A stretch of DNA of 45,574 bases, from NCBI RefSeq assembly GCF_000308835.1, contig NZ_BAGN01000052.1:1-45574 (forward strand). Reading direction: 5' to 3'. Under the pieces are notes generated by a model. It ran no database searches. It was not told the DNA's origin and worked only from the letters and a program-made list of their open reading frames with translations. The DNA is from Nocardia vinacea NBRC 16497 (GTDB taxonomy: Bacteria > Actinomycetota > Actinomycetes > Mycobacteriales > Mycobacteriaceae). Numbering within the stretch: the first letter of the stretch is position 1; each line of letters begins with the position of its first letter. This document shows positions 1-8,109 of the stretch, one piece after another. Position numbers and translations under genes: made by a program.

Positions 1-495
1 AGCCGCCGCATCGACCCGCGCACCAGCACGGTGATGGTCTGGGGCGCGGTCAGCGCGGGCAAGGCGCCCAATGCGATACCGCAGACCGGCATGCTCACCG
101 GCACCGTCCGCACCGGCGATCACGCGACCTGGTCGCTGCTGGAGCCGATGGTGCGCGAGATCGTGGACGGCCTGCTCGCTCCGACCGGGGTGCGCTACCA
201 GTTGAACTACCGCCGCGGCGTACCGCCGGTGGTCAACGACGAGCACTCGACCAGGATGTTCGAGGACGCGATCCGCATGCTCGGCCCGGACGCGCTCGCC
301 GACACCTTGCAATCCGGTGGCGGTGAGGATTTCTCCTGGTACCAGGAGGAGGTGCCGGGCGCGATGGCACGCCTCGGCGTGTGGTCCGGGCACGGCGAAC
401 AGTTGGATCTGCACCAGCCGACTTTCGATCTCGACGAGCGCGCGCTTGCCGTCGGTGTCCGGGTGCTCAGCAATATCGTGTTGAACGCGAGCTGA
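1..495 (+). CDS. M20-family amidohydrolase/peptidase, C-terminal part (cut by window edge)
   Basis: The reading frame is open from base 1 and ends at a TGA at 493-495, so only about the last 164 codons are present. The sequence matches M20D-type amidohydrolases (hippurate/N-acyl-amino-acid hydrolases): it contains the dimerisation-domain stretch 'APNAIPQTGMLTGTVRT', the late catalytic-domain motif GGEDFSWYQ, and a C-terminal HQPTFDLDE segment where these enzymes place a metal-ligand histidine. The family hydrolyses N-acyl or amide bonds with a di-metal centre in the cytoplasm. Position next to the cyclotransferase-like gene and lpdA matches amiA1/amiB1 of M. tuberculosis; I cannot tell which of the two it is because the N-terminus is missing. 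Any internal ATG (for example at 31) is not a real start, since homology continues upstream. Confidence 0.88.
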   Translation, partial: SRRIDPRTSTVMVWGAVSAGKAPNAIPQTGMLTGTVRTGDHATWSLLEPMVREIVDGLLAPTGVRYQLNYRRGVPPVVNDEHSTRMFEDAIRMLGPDALADTLQSGGGEDFSWYQEEVPGAMARLGVWSGHGEQLDLHQPTFDLDERALAVGVRVLSNIVLNAS

Positions 496-506
496 CGAAG
501 ACGAAG

Positions 507-538
507 AAGCGGCCGACCTCGGCAGGGGTCGGCCGCTT
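507..538. terminator. Bidirectional stem-loop between convergent genes
   Basis: A perfect 12-bp inverted repeat (507-518 and 527-538, loop of 8 nt) starts 11 bases after the amidohydrolase stop and ends 10 bases before the end of the convergent gene. There is no U-tract on either side, which is common for GC-rich actinobacterial terminators. Placement and perfect pairing make a shared terminator the simplest reading. Confidence 0.8.
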
Positions 539-547
539 GCCGTCTGT

Positions 548-1027
548 TCAGCTACCGAAGAATCCGGGACCGACGTTCTTGCTGTTGCGAGTGCGCAGCG
601 CGTGCACGTATTCCGCTGGCGCGCCTGCCTTTTCGGCTGCGTCGGCCATCACGCCGATATAGCGCGCCGACGGTAGCCCGCCCTCGTACGCATCGAGTAC
701 GTATAGCCAGGCCAGGATGGGTTCGGAACCACTGCCCGCACTCGGCGTCACGCGCAGCCGGATCTTGCGGTGGATGCCGAAGTCGGAACCCTCCCAGCGG
801 TCGAGGCGCTCCTCGTCTTCAGGGGACACGTCGTAGAGCACCACGAATACCCGCGAGCCAGGCTCCTCGGCGAGGGTGGCCAGCGGGCCTTCCCAGCCGA
901 TGTCGTCACCGCTGAAGGTGAGGCGCCAGTCTTCCAACCAGCCCGTCCCGTACATGGGGGAGTGCGGACAGCGCTCGAGCATCTGGGACGAATCCATGTT
1001 GGACCCGTAGGCGGCGTAGATCGGCAC
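548..1027 (-). CDS. Gamma-glutamylcyclotransferase-fold (AIG2/GGCT-like) protein
   Basis: A 159-residue protein beginning at a GTG. The N-terminal MPIYAAYGSNMD carries the YGSN loop that defines the gamma-glutamylcyclotransferase/AIG2 fold, where it binds the gamma-glutamyl moiety. The DAYEGGLPSARYI segment in the second half supplies a candidate catalytic glutamate. Family members cyclise gamma-glutamyl groups to 5-oxoproline; the substrate here is unknown. Length and position correspond to M. tuberculosis Rv3304. It converges on the amidohydrolase and is divergent from lpdA. A TACCCT hexamer six bases before the GTG predicts a leaderless transcript and supports this start. Confidence 0.82.
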   Translation of the reverse strand: MPIYAAYGSNMDSSQMLERCPHSPMYGTGWLEDWRLTFSGDDIGWEGPLATLAEEPGSRVFVVLYDVSPEDEERLDRWEGSDFGIHRKIRLRVTPSAGSGSEPILAWLYVLDAYEGGLPSARYIGVMADAAEKAGAPAEYVHALRTRNSKNVGPGFFGS

Positions 1028-1033
1028 GACGCA

Positions 1034-1039
1034 AGGGTA
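1034..1039 (-). promoter_or_regulatory. Candidate -10 element (TACCCT) for a leaderless mRNA
   Basis: TACCCT lies exactly 6 nt before the GTG at 1027 on the minus strand. With transcription starting 6-8 nt after the -10 hexamer, the mRNA would begin at or next to the start codon. Confidence 0.45.
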
Positions 1040-1152
1040 TCCAATAACCTGCGCGCATCGTCTCTATCCCGGCGAGATGACCGTGTGTTCGCCAGCTAAC
1101 GTTGTTTACCGGCACCGGAGATCCCGGTCGAACAGCTCCAGCGGAGGTATCC

Positions 1153-2556
1153 ATGACCCGCATAGCGATCATCGGTGGCGGACCGGCCGGTTATGAAGCG
1201 GCATTGGTGGCGGCCCAGCACGGGGCCACGGTCACCCTGATCGATAGCGACGGCATCGGCGGGGCGTGCGTCCTGTGGGACTGCGTGCCGTCGAAGACTT
1301 TTATTGCCTCGACGGGCGTGCGCACCGATCTGCGTCGCGCCCGTGACCTGGGCATTACCCTCGATCCGAGCCAGGCCCAGATCGAATTGGGTGAAGTGAA
1401 CGCTCGGGTGAAGGCGCTGGCGCTGGCCCAGTCCTCCGATATCCGATCCAAGGTGCAGGCCGCGGGCGTGACGGTGCTGGCCGGGCGCGGAAAGCTCAGT
1501 GATCCGGGCACCGGCATGGCCGCGCACCGGGTGCGCGCGCTACTGGCCGATGGCACCGAGGAGTCCGTCGAGGCCGAAGTGGTGTTGATCGCCACCGGTG
1601 CGAGCCCGCGCGTGTTGCCCGGCGCCGAGCCCGACGGTGAGCGCATCCTGAACTGGCGTCAGCTATACGACCTGGAGGAACTTCCGGAGACCCTGGTGGT
1701 GGTCGGCTCCGGTGTGACCGGCGCCGAATTCGTCTCCGCGTATACCGAAATGGGTGTACGGGTGAAGTTGGTCTCGAGCCGTGACCGGGTGCTGCCCGGT
1801 GAGGATGCGGATGCCGCGCTCGTACTCGAGGACGCACTCGCCGAACGCGGCGTCGAATTGGTCAAGCACGCCCGAGCCGATGCGGTGGAGCGCACTGCCC
1901 AGGGGATCGTGGTCAAGCTCTCGGACGGCCGCACCGTCACGGGTACGCATGCGCTGATGACCGTCGGTTCGATACCTAATACCGACGACCTCGGCCTGGA
2001 GCGGGTCGGCATCGAACTCGACCGCGGTGGTTACCTGCGGGTGGACCGGGTGTCGCGCACCTCGGCACCCGGTATCTACGCGGCGGGCGACTGCACCGGT
2101 CTGCTGCCGCTGGCCTCGGTGGCCGCCATGCAGGGCCGCATCGCGATGTACCACGCGCTGGGCGAGGGCGTCAGCCCGATCCGGCTGAAGACGGTCGCCT
2201 CGGCCATTTTCACCCGTCCGGAGATCGCGACCGTCGGCGTGAGCCAGACCGCCATCGATAACGGCGAGGTGCCCGCGCGCACGGTGATGCTGCCGCTGAA
2301 TACCAACCCGCGCGCCAAGATGTCGGGTCTGCGCAGGGGTTTCGTCAAGATCTTCTGTCGGCCCGCGACCGGTGTGGTCATCGGCGGTGTGGTCGTCGCC
2401 CCGATCGCCTCGGAGCTCATCCTGCCGATCGCGCTCGCGGTCCAGAACAATCTGACCGTCAACGATCTCGCCCAGACCTTCTCGGTGTACCCGTCGCTCA
2501 CCGGCTCGGTCACCGAGGCGGCCCGGCTGCTGATGCGTCACGACGACCTCGATTAA
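1153..2556 (+). CDS. lpdA: LpdA-type NAD(P)H quinone reductase (flavoprotein disulfide reductase family)
   Basis: 467 residues in the FAD/NAD-linked reductase family. An N-terminal FAD-binding GGGPAG lies near residues 8-13, a central NAD(P)H-binding Rossmann fold carries VVGSGVTGAEF, and a second FAD contact has YAAGDCTG. The redox loop reads GGACVLWDCVPSK with cysteines at residues 39 and 44, the classical C-x4-C spacing. The C-terminal dimer interface has 'SVYPSLTGSVTEA' where lipoamide dehydrogenases have the His-Pro...Glu catalytic dyad, so the acid/base histidine is a tyrosine here. The M. tuberculosis homologue Rv3303c is described as a quinone reductase rather than a disulfide reductase, and neighbours match that locus. 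The ATG at 1153 is chosen because GGAGG lies at 1142-1146. A longer frame from 1102 exists but lacks family similarity. Confidence 0.9.
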   Translation: MTRIAIIGGGPAGYEAALVAAQHGATVTLIDSDGIGGACVLWDCVPSKTFIASTGVRTDLRRARDLGITLDPSQAQIELGEVNARVKALALAQSSDIRSKVQAAGVTVLAGRGKLSDPGTGMAAHRVRALLADGTEESVEAEVVLIATGASPRVLPGAEPDGERILNWRQLYDLEELPETLVVVGSGVTGAEFVSAYTEMGVRVKLVSSRDRVLPGEDADAALVLEDALAERGVELVKHARADAVERTAQGIVVKLSDGRTVTGTHALMTVGSIPNTDDLGLERVGIELDRGGYLRVDRVSRTSAPGIYAAGDCTGLLPLASVAAMQGRIAMYHALGEGVSPIRLKTVASAIFTRPEIATVGVSQTAIDNGEVPARTVMLPLNTNPRAKMSGLRRGFVKIFCRPATGVVIGGVVVAPIASELILPIALAVQNNLTVNDLAQTFSVYPSLTGSVTEAARLLMRHDDLD

Positions 2557-2898
2557 CAGGCGGTATTTGATTTGCAGCGCCTTCGGCGCCGCGAACGTCG
2601 CTCGTAAGACTCGCTCCGTTGTGGCCGGATTATGCGGTCGATCTCGAGTGCCCCGAGTCTTACTGTCTTGTCTGGACTTTCACCGCGTTGCCAGTCCGGC
2701 GCGCATGTGGTTCACTTCCCGCAGAGATGCGATCGGCGGGCGATCGCGAGGGTTCTGTGTGGGGGGATCGATCCTTTCCAACGGGAACGGCGAACGGCCG
2801 CTTGGTCGTTCGGCGGTCCTCATTCGTGGACCAAGCGTCTCACCAGGGATAACTGCGTGCGACCCACCCGGTCGCACACGGGAAAGGGATTGCGAAAA
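2557..2898 (+). promoter_or_regulatory. Gene-free region with three perfect stem-loops, possible structured 5' leader
   Basis: These 342 bases hold no convincing gene. I find three perfect inverted repeats: 10 bp at 2604-2613/2654-2663, 9 bp at 2799-2807/2829-2837 and 8 bp at 2857-2864/2870-2877. The last ends 3 nt before the GGAAAGGGA ribosome binding site (2881-2889) of the secreted protein at 2899. The first could terminate lpdA; the other two look like part of a 5' leader. I could not match the region to a riboswitch class I know; I looked for the c-di-AMP (ydaO) core and did not find it. Confidence 0.45.
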
Positions 2899-3921
2899 GT
2901 GAAACATCGTAAGCCGACTCGAGCGCAGCGAGCGATGGCGAGCACATCGTTGCCACTGGCCACTGCGGCGGCCGTGGCCACGCTCTTCGCGGCGCCAGCG
3001 GGGGCAGTTCCGGATCAGCCGAGTACACCGACCACCCCGGCGCCCGCGCCTGCCGATCCGGGCAGCACCGCGCCGACGGATCAGGGCCAGCCGGAGACCA
3101 CCAAGCCGGAGCCGGACAAGCCCGACACCAAGCCGTCGCCGACGCCGAGCCAGCCGGGTGTCACCACGCCGGATCCGAACCAGGTCATGCCGAATCAGCC
3201 CAGGGATCCGAAGCTGTCGACGCCGACCCAGCCGGGTGTCACCACCCCGCGCGTCGCGCCGCTGCCGGTTCCGGGACAGACCGGCCCCGCGATCCCCGCC
3301 GTGGTGCCGGAGACGGCTCCCGGTGCGCAGGCTCCGAAGCCCGCGCAGCCCGGTACCACCGCGCCGGGTGCGAACACCCCGAGCGGTCCGAACGCCCGGA
3401 CTCCGCAGCAGCCGGAGACCGACACGCTGGTGCAGCAGCCGCGCTGGGAGGCTCCGCGCTTCCAGCAGGCGCCTGCCGCGCCGGTCGTCGAGATGGACGG
3501 GCCGCATCAGGAGATCGGCGCCAATATCGACGGTGGCTCGCTGGCGCCCGGCTACGTGGCCAACACCCACCACTTCAACAATGCCGCGGGCTACGTCGGC
3601 ACCATCGGATACCGCACCCCGACCGGTCAGGGCGAGGCCGGTGTGTCGGTCGAATACATCGGCGCCAACACCGTCAAGGTCACCTCCTACACCGGCGGTG
3701 AGGGTCTGGCCGACAATAAGACCGAGGTCATCCTCGACACCACCCAGGCCAACCTGGCCAAGGCCGCTGTCGAGCACTGGATTCGGGAACAGCCGGGCGG
3801 CGTGGCTGCCCTCGAGGCCGCCGCGCAAGTTAAACTTCCGGTGCCGCCAGGCGAACTGGCTCCGCAGACGGTCAACGTTGCCGGGGTCACCACCCAGTGG
3901 GGTGGGTCACTCCAGTACTGA
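2899..3921 (+). CDS. Secreted proline-rich protein of unknown function
   Basis: 340 residues from a GTG preceded by GGAAAGGGA at 2881-2889. The N-terminus is a Sec signal peptide: basic KHRKPTRAQR, hydrophobic core, then a likely cleavage after FAAPAGA. Mature residues up to roughly 190 form a Pro/Thr/Gln-rich region containing repeated 'QPGVTTP' and 'QPGTTAPG' type motifs, probably an extended wall-spanning segment. The C-terminal ~140 residues form a globular domain (from MDGPHQEIGANIDGGS to the end) that I do not recognise; it has no cysteines, so it is not disulfide-stabilised. Context is another envelope protein downstream. An ATG at 2932 is an alternative start but would remove the basic n-region. 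Function unknown; an envelope-associated role is inferred only from export. Confidence 0.75.
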   Translation: MKHRKPTRAQRAMASTSLPLATAAAVATLFAAPAGAVPDQPSTPTTPAPAPADPGSTAPTDQGQPETTKPEPDKPDTKPSPTPSQPGVTTPDPNQVMPNQPRDPKLSTPTQPGVTTPRVAPLPVPGQTGPAIPAVVPETAPGAQAPKPAQPGTTAPGANTPSGPNARTPQQPETDTLVQQPRWEAPRFQQAPAAPVVEMDGPHQEIGANIDGGSLAPGYVANTHHFNNAAGYVGTIGYRTPTGQGEAGVSVEYIGANTVKVTSYTGGEGLADNKTEVILDTTQANLAKAAVEHWIREQPGGVAALEAAAQVKLPVPPGELAPQTVNVAGVTTQWGGSLQY

Positions 3922-3939
3922 CACGAGCTGATTCGACGG

Positions 3940-3967
3940 GTGGGGCGGTCGTTCTCGACCGCCCCAC
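3940..3967 (+). terminator. Stem-loop after the secreted proline-rich protein gene
   Basis: A perfect 12-bp stem (3940-3951 with 3956-3967) closes on a TTCT tetraloop 19 bases after the stop codon. It lacks a U-tract. It ends 14 bases before the ribosome binding site of the next gene, so it may act as an attenuator or as the end of the first transcript. Confidence 0.72.
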
Positions 3968-3994
3968 ACGTGTGTCCTGGGGAAAGGATTTGGT

Positions 3995-5059
3995 GTGGGC
4001 TCCGAGGGTGATGGCAGGGACAACGAATCCGACCGGACCGGGTCGGAATTCGGACCCCCGTTGGACGATTTCGGGCCGCCGGTCTCCGATTTCGGTCCTC
4101 CGGTAGGCGATTTCGGGCCGCCGACGGGCGGGCAGGCTCGACCGCAGTGGTCGGTGCCCGAGCCTGGCACCGATCATCCCGAGCTGATCTGGCGTCCGGC
4201 CGACGAACCGTCGACGGTGCCGCCACCACCCCCGCAGTACCGCGCGCCGGATACGACAGTGTTCGGTGATGCGCCACCACCGCCGCCCCGGCAACCGGAG
4301 CCGCCGACGCGCCGACCCGAGCCTCCGGTCGAACCGGATCCCAACGAGGCCACCGTCCGGCATACGACCCCCGCCGCGGGCCAGCGTGACACCTGGTGGA
4401 ACAGCCCCACCGAATCCGGCGGGGTACCGAAGCCGCCGTCCGAGCGGTCGGGCCTGTCCTGGGCCGACGATCCGATCGCCCAACGCCTTACGCCGAAGCT
4501 GATCTCCGACACGATCACCGCGACCCCGACCCGGCACAGTTCGCGCGGTCGATGGATAGCGCTCGGTGTGCTCGCCGCGATCGTGGTGGTCTTGGCGCTG
4601 GTGGTGACCTTCGTCGCGGTCAGCCGCGACGACAACGGCAGTCCGAAGGCGGCGCCGCCCGCCCCGCCGAGCACCACTGCCGCGCTGAGCTGCCCCGCGA
4701 GTAAAGACGGCAAGGTGACCCGCGGCAACGGGCAGGGCGACACCTCGAGCGGTCCCGGTGCGATCCTCGGCTTCCAGTACGAGTTCTACGTCGACCGCAA
4801 TGGTGAGCGGGCGCGCAGGTTCGTCGCGCCGGATGCCGAGAATGTGTCGACGGCCGAGGTCATCCAGCAGGCCATCAATGAACAGATTCCGGTCGGCACC
4901 ACGCATTGCCTGCGGATTGCCGAGTCGGCGGCCGACACGTTCGAGGTGGACCTGACCGAACATCGCCCCGACGGTACGACCAATGTCTACCGGCAGACCA
5001 TCATCACGGTGGTCCGGGATGGCAAGACCGTGATCTTCGCCATCCGGGAGCGCGCCTGA
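3995..5059 (+). CDS. Single-pass membrane protein with FGPP repeats and an extracytoplasmic domain (DUF8176-like)
   Basis: 354 residues from a GTG preceded by GGAAAGGA (3981-3988). The N-terminal ~170 residues are disordered, Pro-rich and acidic, with four spaced copies of a D-F-G-P-P motif near residues 18-45. A transmembrane helix (ALGVLAAIVVVLALVVTFVAV) lies near residue 190. The remaining ~140 residues are predicted outside the membrane and carry two cysteines (LSCPASKDG and TTHCLRI) that could form a disulfide. The 'EFYVDRNGERARRFVAPDAENV...GTTHCLRI' pattern resembles the actinobacterial DUF8176 domain; I make that match from memory. Topology is N-in/C-out. It follows another envelope protein in the same direction, separated by a stem-loop. 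Function is unknown. Confidence 0.72.
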   Translation: MGSEGDGRDNESDRTGSEFGPPLDDFGPPVSDFGPPVGDFGPPTGGQARPQWSVPEPGTDHPELIWRPADEPSTVPPPPPQYRAPDTTVFGDAPPPPPRQPEPPTRRPEPPVEPDPNEATVRHTTPAAGQRDTWWNSPTESGGVPKPPSERSGLSWADDPIAQRLTPKLISDTITATPTRHSSRGRWIALGVLAAIVVVLALVVTFVAVSRDDNGSPKAAPPAPPSTTAALSCPASKDGKVTRGNGQGDTSSGPGAILGFQYEFYVDRNGERARRFVAPDAENVSTAEVIQQAINEQIPVGTTHCLRIAESAADTFEVDLTEHRPDGTTNVYRQTIITVVRDGKTVIFAIRERA

Positions 5060-5076
5060 GCTCTCAGATCATGGGA

Positions 5077-5087
5077 TGAATATTTCA
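5077..5087. promoter_or_regulatory. Short palindrome in the aminotransferase promoter region
   Basis: TGAA-TAT-TTCA, an 11-bp perfect palindrome in the only AT-rich patch between the two genes (5060-5140). It may be an operator or part of the promoter; it is short enough to be chance. Confidence 0.25.
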
Positions 5088-5140
5088 CATTTTGGTAGCG
5101 GTGTGGGACAGTGGGGTTTCGCGTCCCCTCGGAGGTTTCC

Positions 5141-6316
5141 ATGTCGCCGATCAATCCACCGCTCGCAACCAAACTGGGCGGACTGAAGAGTTCGGCGATT
5201 CGTGACCTGCTCGAGCTGACCACGCGCGAAGAGGTGATCAGCCTCGCGGGCGGTTTGCCGGATGCGGAGTTGATGCCCCGGGAGCGGCTCGTCGCGGCGG
5301 CCGATGCGGCGCTGAGTGATGCCGCGGTGTTGCAGTACACCGGGTCGCGCGGGTGGCCTCCGCTGCGCGATGTGCTGCGCCTGCGGGAGTCGGCGAAGCT
5401 GGGTCGCGCGGTCGGGCTCGACGAGGTGTTCGTGACTCATGGTTCGCAGCAGGCGCTTTCGCTGCTCGCCGAGGTGCTGCTGGATCCGGGCGCGCTGGTG
5501 GTCGTCGAGGATCCGGCGTATGTCGGTGCGCTGCAAGTGTTCCGGGCCGCCGGTGCGCGGATTGTGGCGGTGCCCCTGGATTCCGAGGGCATGCGGCTGG
5601 ATGTGCTGAAGGAACTGCTGGTGCGCGGTGAGCGTCCCACGGTCGTGCACACGGTGAGCAATTTCCACAATCCGGGTGGCGTCACGATGAGCCCGCCGCG
5701 TCGTCGTGAATTGGCCGAACTCGCCGATACCTACGGCTTCTGGGTGATCGAGGACGATCCGTACGGTGAGCTCTGGTTCGACCGGCCCTCGCCCGATCCC
5801 GTGGCAACCTACTCCCGCAATGTGATTCGGCTGTCCAGTGCCTCGAAGATCCTCGCGCCCGCGCTGCGGGTCGGCTGGATGGTGGCGCAGGAGCGCATCT
5901 GTCGCGCGGTCGAATTGCTGAAACAGGGTGCGGACCTGTGCGGTTCGGCGCTGACCCACCAGATCGCCGCCGACCTGCTCACCGACGAAACCTGGCTGAC
6001 CGGCCATGTCGAGACCGTCCGCAGCGCATACGGCGACCGCGCCAAGGCGCTCGTGCACGCCGTGCGTACCCGCTTCGGAGACCGCGTCACCTGCACCGAC
6101 GCCGCCGGTGGCATGTTCGTGTGGGCCGATTTCACCGACGGCACGGACACCGATCGGCTGCTGCCGCGAGCCCTGGAGCACGGGGTCGCCTTCGTGCCCG
6201 GTTCGGCGTTTGCCGTCGACACCGACTACAGCCATTCCATGCGCATGTGCTTCACCACTTCGGACGCGGCGACATTGGCGCAGGCGATCGACCGGCTGGC
6301 TCGCGCGGCCGAATAG
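5141..6316 (+). CDS. PLP-dependent class I/II aminotransferase (2-aminoadipate/LysN-like)
   Basis: 391 residues with an ATG preceded directly by GGAGG (5131-5135 region). This is a fold-type I aminotransferase. VSNFHNPGG (residues 172-180) contacts the PLP phosphate/substrate carboxylate, IEDDPYGE (203-210) provides the PLP-pyridine aspartate and tyrosine, and SSASKILAP places the Schiff-base lysine at 236. There is no N-terminal GntR winged helix, so it is a stand-alone enzyme and not a MocR regulator. The closest family I recognise is the LysN/2-aminoadipate and aromatic aminotransferase group. The substrate cannot be set from sequence; the lysine-catabolism genes 26 kb away are too distant to argue a link. 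It ends 3 bases before the convergent end of glpK. Confidence 0.85.
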   Translation: MSPINPPLATKLGGLKSSAIRDLLELTTREEVISLAGGLPDAELMPRERLVAAADAALSDAAVLQYTGSRGWPPLRDVLRLRESAKLGRAVGLDEVFVTHGSQQALSLLAEVLLDPGALVVVEDPAYVGALQVFRAAGARIVAVPLDSEGMRLDVLKELLVRGERPTVVHTVSNFHNPGGVTMSPPRRRELAELADTYGFWVIEDDPYGELWFDRPSPDPVATYSRNVIRLSSASKILAPALRVGWMVAQERICRAVELLKQGADLCGSALTHQIAADLLTDETWLTGHVETVRSAYGDRAKALVHAVRTRFGDRVTCTDAAGGMFVWADFTDGTDTDRLLPRALEHGVAFVPGSAFAVDTDYSHSMRMCFTTSDAATLAQAIDRLARAAE

Positions 6317-6319
6317 TCG

Positions 6320-7819
6320 TCAATCCACCCAGTTGTAGGTGCGCTCCACGGCCTTGTTCCAGGCGGCGAGGTGAGTTTCGCGATCCGTCGCAGACATCGC
6401 GGGCTGCCAGGTCTTATCCGCGGCCCAATTGGCGCGGATGTCATCGGTGCTCTCCCACAGCCCGACGGCGAGCCCGGCCGCATAGGCCGCACCCAGCGCG
6501 GTGGTTTCATTGACGACCGGGCGGACCACCGGCACATCGAGGATGTCGGACTGGAACTGCATGAGCAGATCGTTGCCAACCATGCCGCCGTCGACCTTGA
6601 GGGTGGTCAGTTCCAGCCGCAGCTGCTGGGATTCGGCATCGGCGCGCATCGCGTCCATGACCTCGCGCGTCTGAAATGCGGTGGACTCCAACACCGCTCG
6701 CGCCAGATGTGCCTTGTTGACGAAGCGGGTCAGGCCCGCGATCACGCCACGGGCATCCGGGCGCCAGCGCGGCGCGAAGAGGCCGGAGAACGCGGGGACG
6801 ATGTAAGCGCCGCCATTGTCCTCGACACTGCGCGCCAGCGGTTCGATCTCGTCGGCGGCGGAAATGATGCCGAGATTGTCCCGGAACCATTGCACCAGTG
6901 AGCCGGTCACCGCGATGGATCCCTCCAGTGCGTAGACCGGCGCCGCGGCGCCGAGCTGGTAACAAACCGTGGTGAGCAGGCCGTGTTTGCTGAATACCGG
7001 CGTCGTTCCAGTATTGAGCAGCATGAAATTGCCGGTGCCGTAGGTGTTCTTGGCTTCGCCGGGGGACAGGCAGGCCTGGCCGAAGGTCGCCGCCTGCTGG
7101 TCGCCGAGAATGCCCGCGACGGGTATGCCCGCCAATGGGCCGGAGCCGATCTCCCCGTAGATCTCCGATGAGCTGCGGATCTCGGGCAGCATCGACCGCG
7201 GTACCCCGAATTCCGCGCAGATTCGCGAATCCCATTGCAGCGTACGCAGATCCATCAACATGGTGCGCGACGCGTTGGTCACATCGGTGATGTGCTGACC
7301 GGTGAGCTTCCACAGCACCCAGCTGTCGATGGTGCCGAAACACAGCTCACCTGCTTCGGCCCTGGCCCGCGCGCCCTCGACATTGTCCAGAATCCAGCGC
7401 AGTTTCGGACCGGCGAAGTAGGTGGACAGCGGCAGACCGGTGCGGTCCTGGTAGCGCGTCGCGCCGAATTCGCCGCCCAGTTCGGTGACCAGACGGTCGG
7501 TGCGGGTGTCCTGCCAGACGATCGCGTGATGAATCGGCTTGCCGCTGGCCCGATCCCACACCACCGTCGTCTCGCGCTGATTGGTGACGCCGACCGCATT
7601 GATCTCATCGGCGGCGATACCGGTGCTCCGCAGCACCTCGCCGAGGACGAATTCGGTATTGCGCCAAATGATTTCCGGATCGTGCTCGACCCAGCCCGGC
7701 CGCGGAAAGATCTGCTCGTGCTCGCGCTGCGCGATACCGACGACACGGCCCTGCCGGTCGAAGATAATGCACCGACTCGAGGTCGTGCCCTGATCAATGG
7801 CGGCCACATAGCGACGCAT
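6320..7819 (-). CDS. glpK: Glycerol kinase
   Basis: 499 residues, the standard length for GlpK, which phosphorylates glycerol to sn-glycerol 3-phosphate with ATP in the cytoplasm. The N-terminal [11 protein letters not shown] (residues 7-16) is the phosphate-binding loop of the FGGY family. Substrate-pocket motifs include [13 protein letters not shown] and 'WVLWKLTG', and the C-terminal half carries [19 protein letters not shown] with the adenosine-site GG. It is divergent from glpD, the next enzyme of the pathway. An ATG at 7819 is supported by a -10-like TAGCCT six bases upstream (7826-7831), which predicts a leaderless mRNA. Confidence 0.96.
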   Translation of the reverse strand: MRRYVAAIDQGTTSSRCIIFDRQGRVVGIAQREHEQIFPRPGWVEHDPEIIWRNTEFVLGEVLRSTGIAADEINAVGVTNQRETTVVWDRASGKPIHHAIVWQDTRTDRLVTELGGEFGATRYQDRTGLPLSTYFAGPKLRWILDNVEGARARAEAGELCFGTIDSWVLWKLTGQHITDVTNASRTMLMDLRTLQWDSRICAEFGVPRSMLPEIRSSSEIYGEIGSGPLAGIPVAGILGDQQAATFGQACLSPGEAKNTYGTGNFMLLNTGTTPVFSKHGLLTTVCYQLGAAAPVYALEGSIAVTGSLVQWFRDNLGIISAADEIEPLARSVEDNGGAYIVPAFSGLFAPRWRPDARGVIAGLTRFVNKAHLARAVLESTAFQTREVMDAMRADAESQQLRLELTTLKVDGGMVGNDLLMQFQSDILDVPVVRPVVNETTALGAAYAAGLAVGLWESTDDIRANWAADKTWQPAMSATDRETHLAAWNKAVERTYNWVD

Positions 7820-7825
7820 TCGTGC

Positions 7826-7831
7826 AGGCTA
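7826..7831 (-). promoter_or_regulatory. Candidate -10 element (TAGCCT) of glpK
   Basis: TAGCCT sits 6 nt before the glpK ATG on the minus strand and there is no Shine-Dalgarno-like sequence between, consistent with a leaderless transcript. Confidence 0.45.
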
Positions 7832-7999
7832 CTAAAACCGACGTGGTCGGCGGGGAAAACGACGGAGCGCGCCGCGCATCACATCGCGACCAGCAGGTTC
7901 TCGGACTAGTGTTGAGGTCGGTTACCGGCGAGTAGCGCTGATTATCGGCCGCGGGCGACACGGCTTCGGCCCCGACACGGGATCGTCGCCGATTCCCTT

Positions 8000-8090
8000 T
8001 AGCCTGTACAACAGAAGACCGCCCCCCGACTGTGCAGCTCGATCGTGTGCCCGAAAGACCACAAACGTCGTCTGAACCCCGGCGCCGGGG
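8000..8090 (+). promoter_or_regulatory. Candidate glpD promoter and leader with 14-bp palindrome
   Basis: The 290-base gap between divergent glpK and glpD contains no gene. TTTAGCCTG (hexamer 8000-8005) resembles a -10 element for glpD and would give a leader of about 100 nt. CCCCGGCGCCGGGG (8077-8090) is a perfect palindrome 6 bases before the GGAGG at 8097-8101. I see no local regulator gene for these two operons. Confidence 0.35.
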
Positions 8091-8109
8091 TCGGCTGGAG
8101 GTATCGAGC

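Noticed and set aside
2604..2898. c-di-AMP (ydaO) riboswitch before the secreted protein
   Set aside because: Tried to place the conserved GGGG-GAAUC and CCGAACCCG-CAGCUAAC elements and could not; only generic stems are visible.
2680..3828. Long open frame opposite the secreted proline-rich gene
   Set aside because: It is antisense to a gene with a clear signal peptide and ribosome binding site; Arg/Gly-rich composition is typical of a GC-rich shadow frame.
5069..6235. Long minus-strand frame across the aminotransferase
   Set aside because: The plus-strand protein has all PLP motifs; the antisense frame has no recognisable motif and is a codon-bias shadow.
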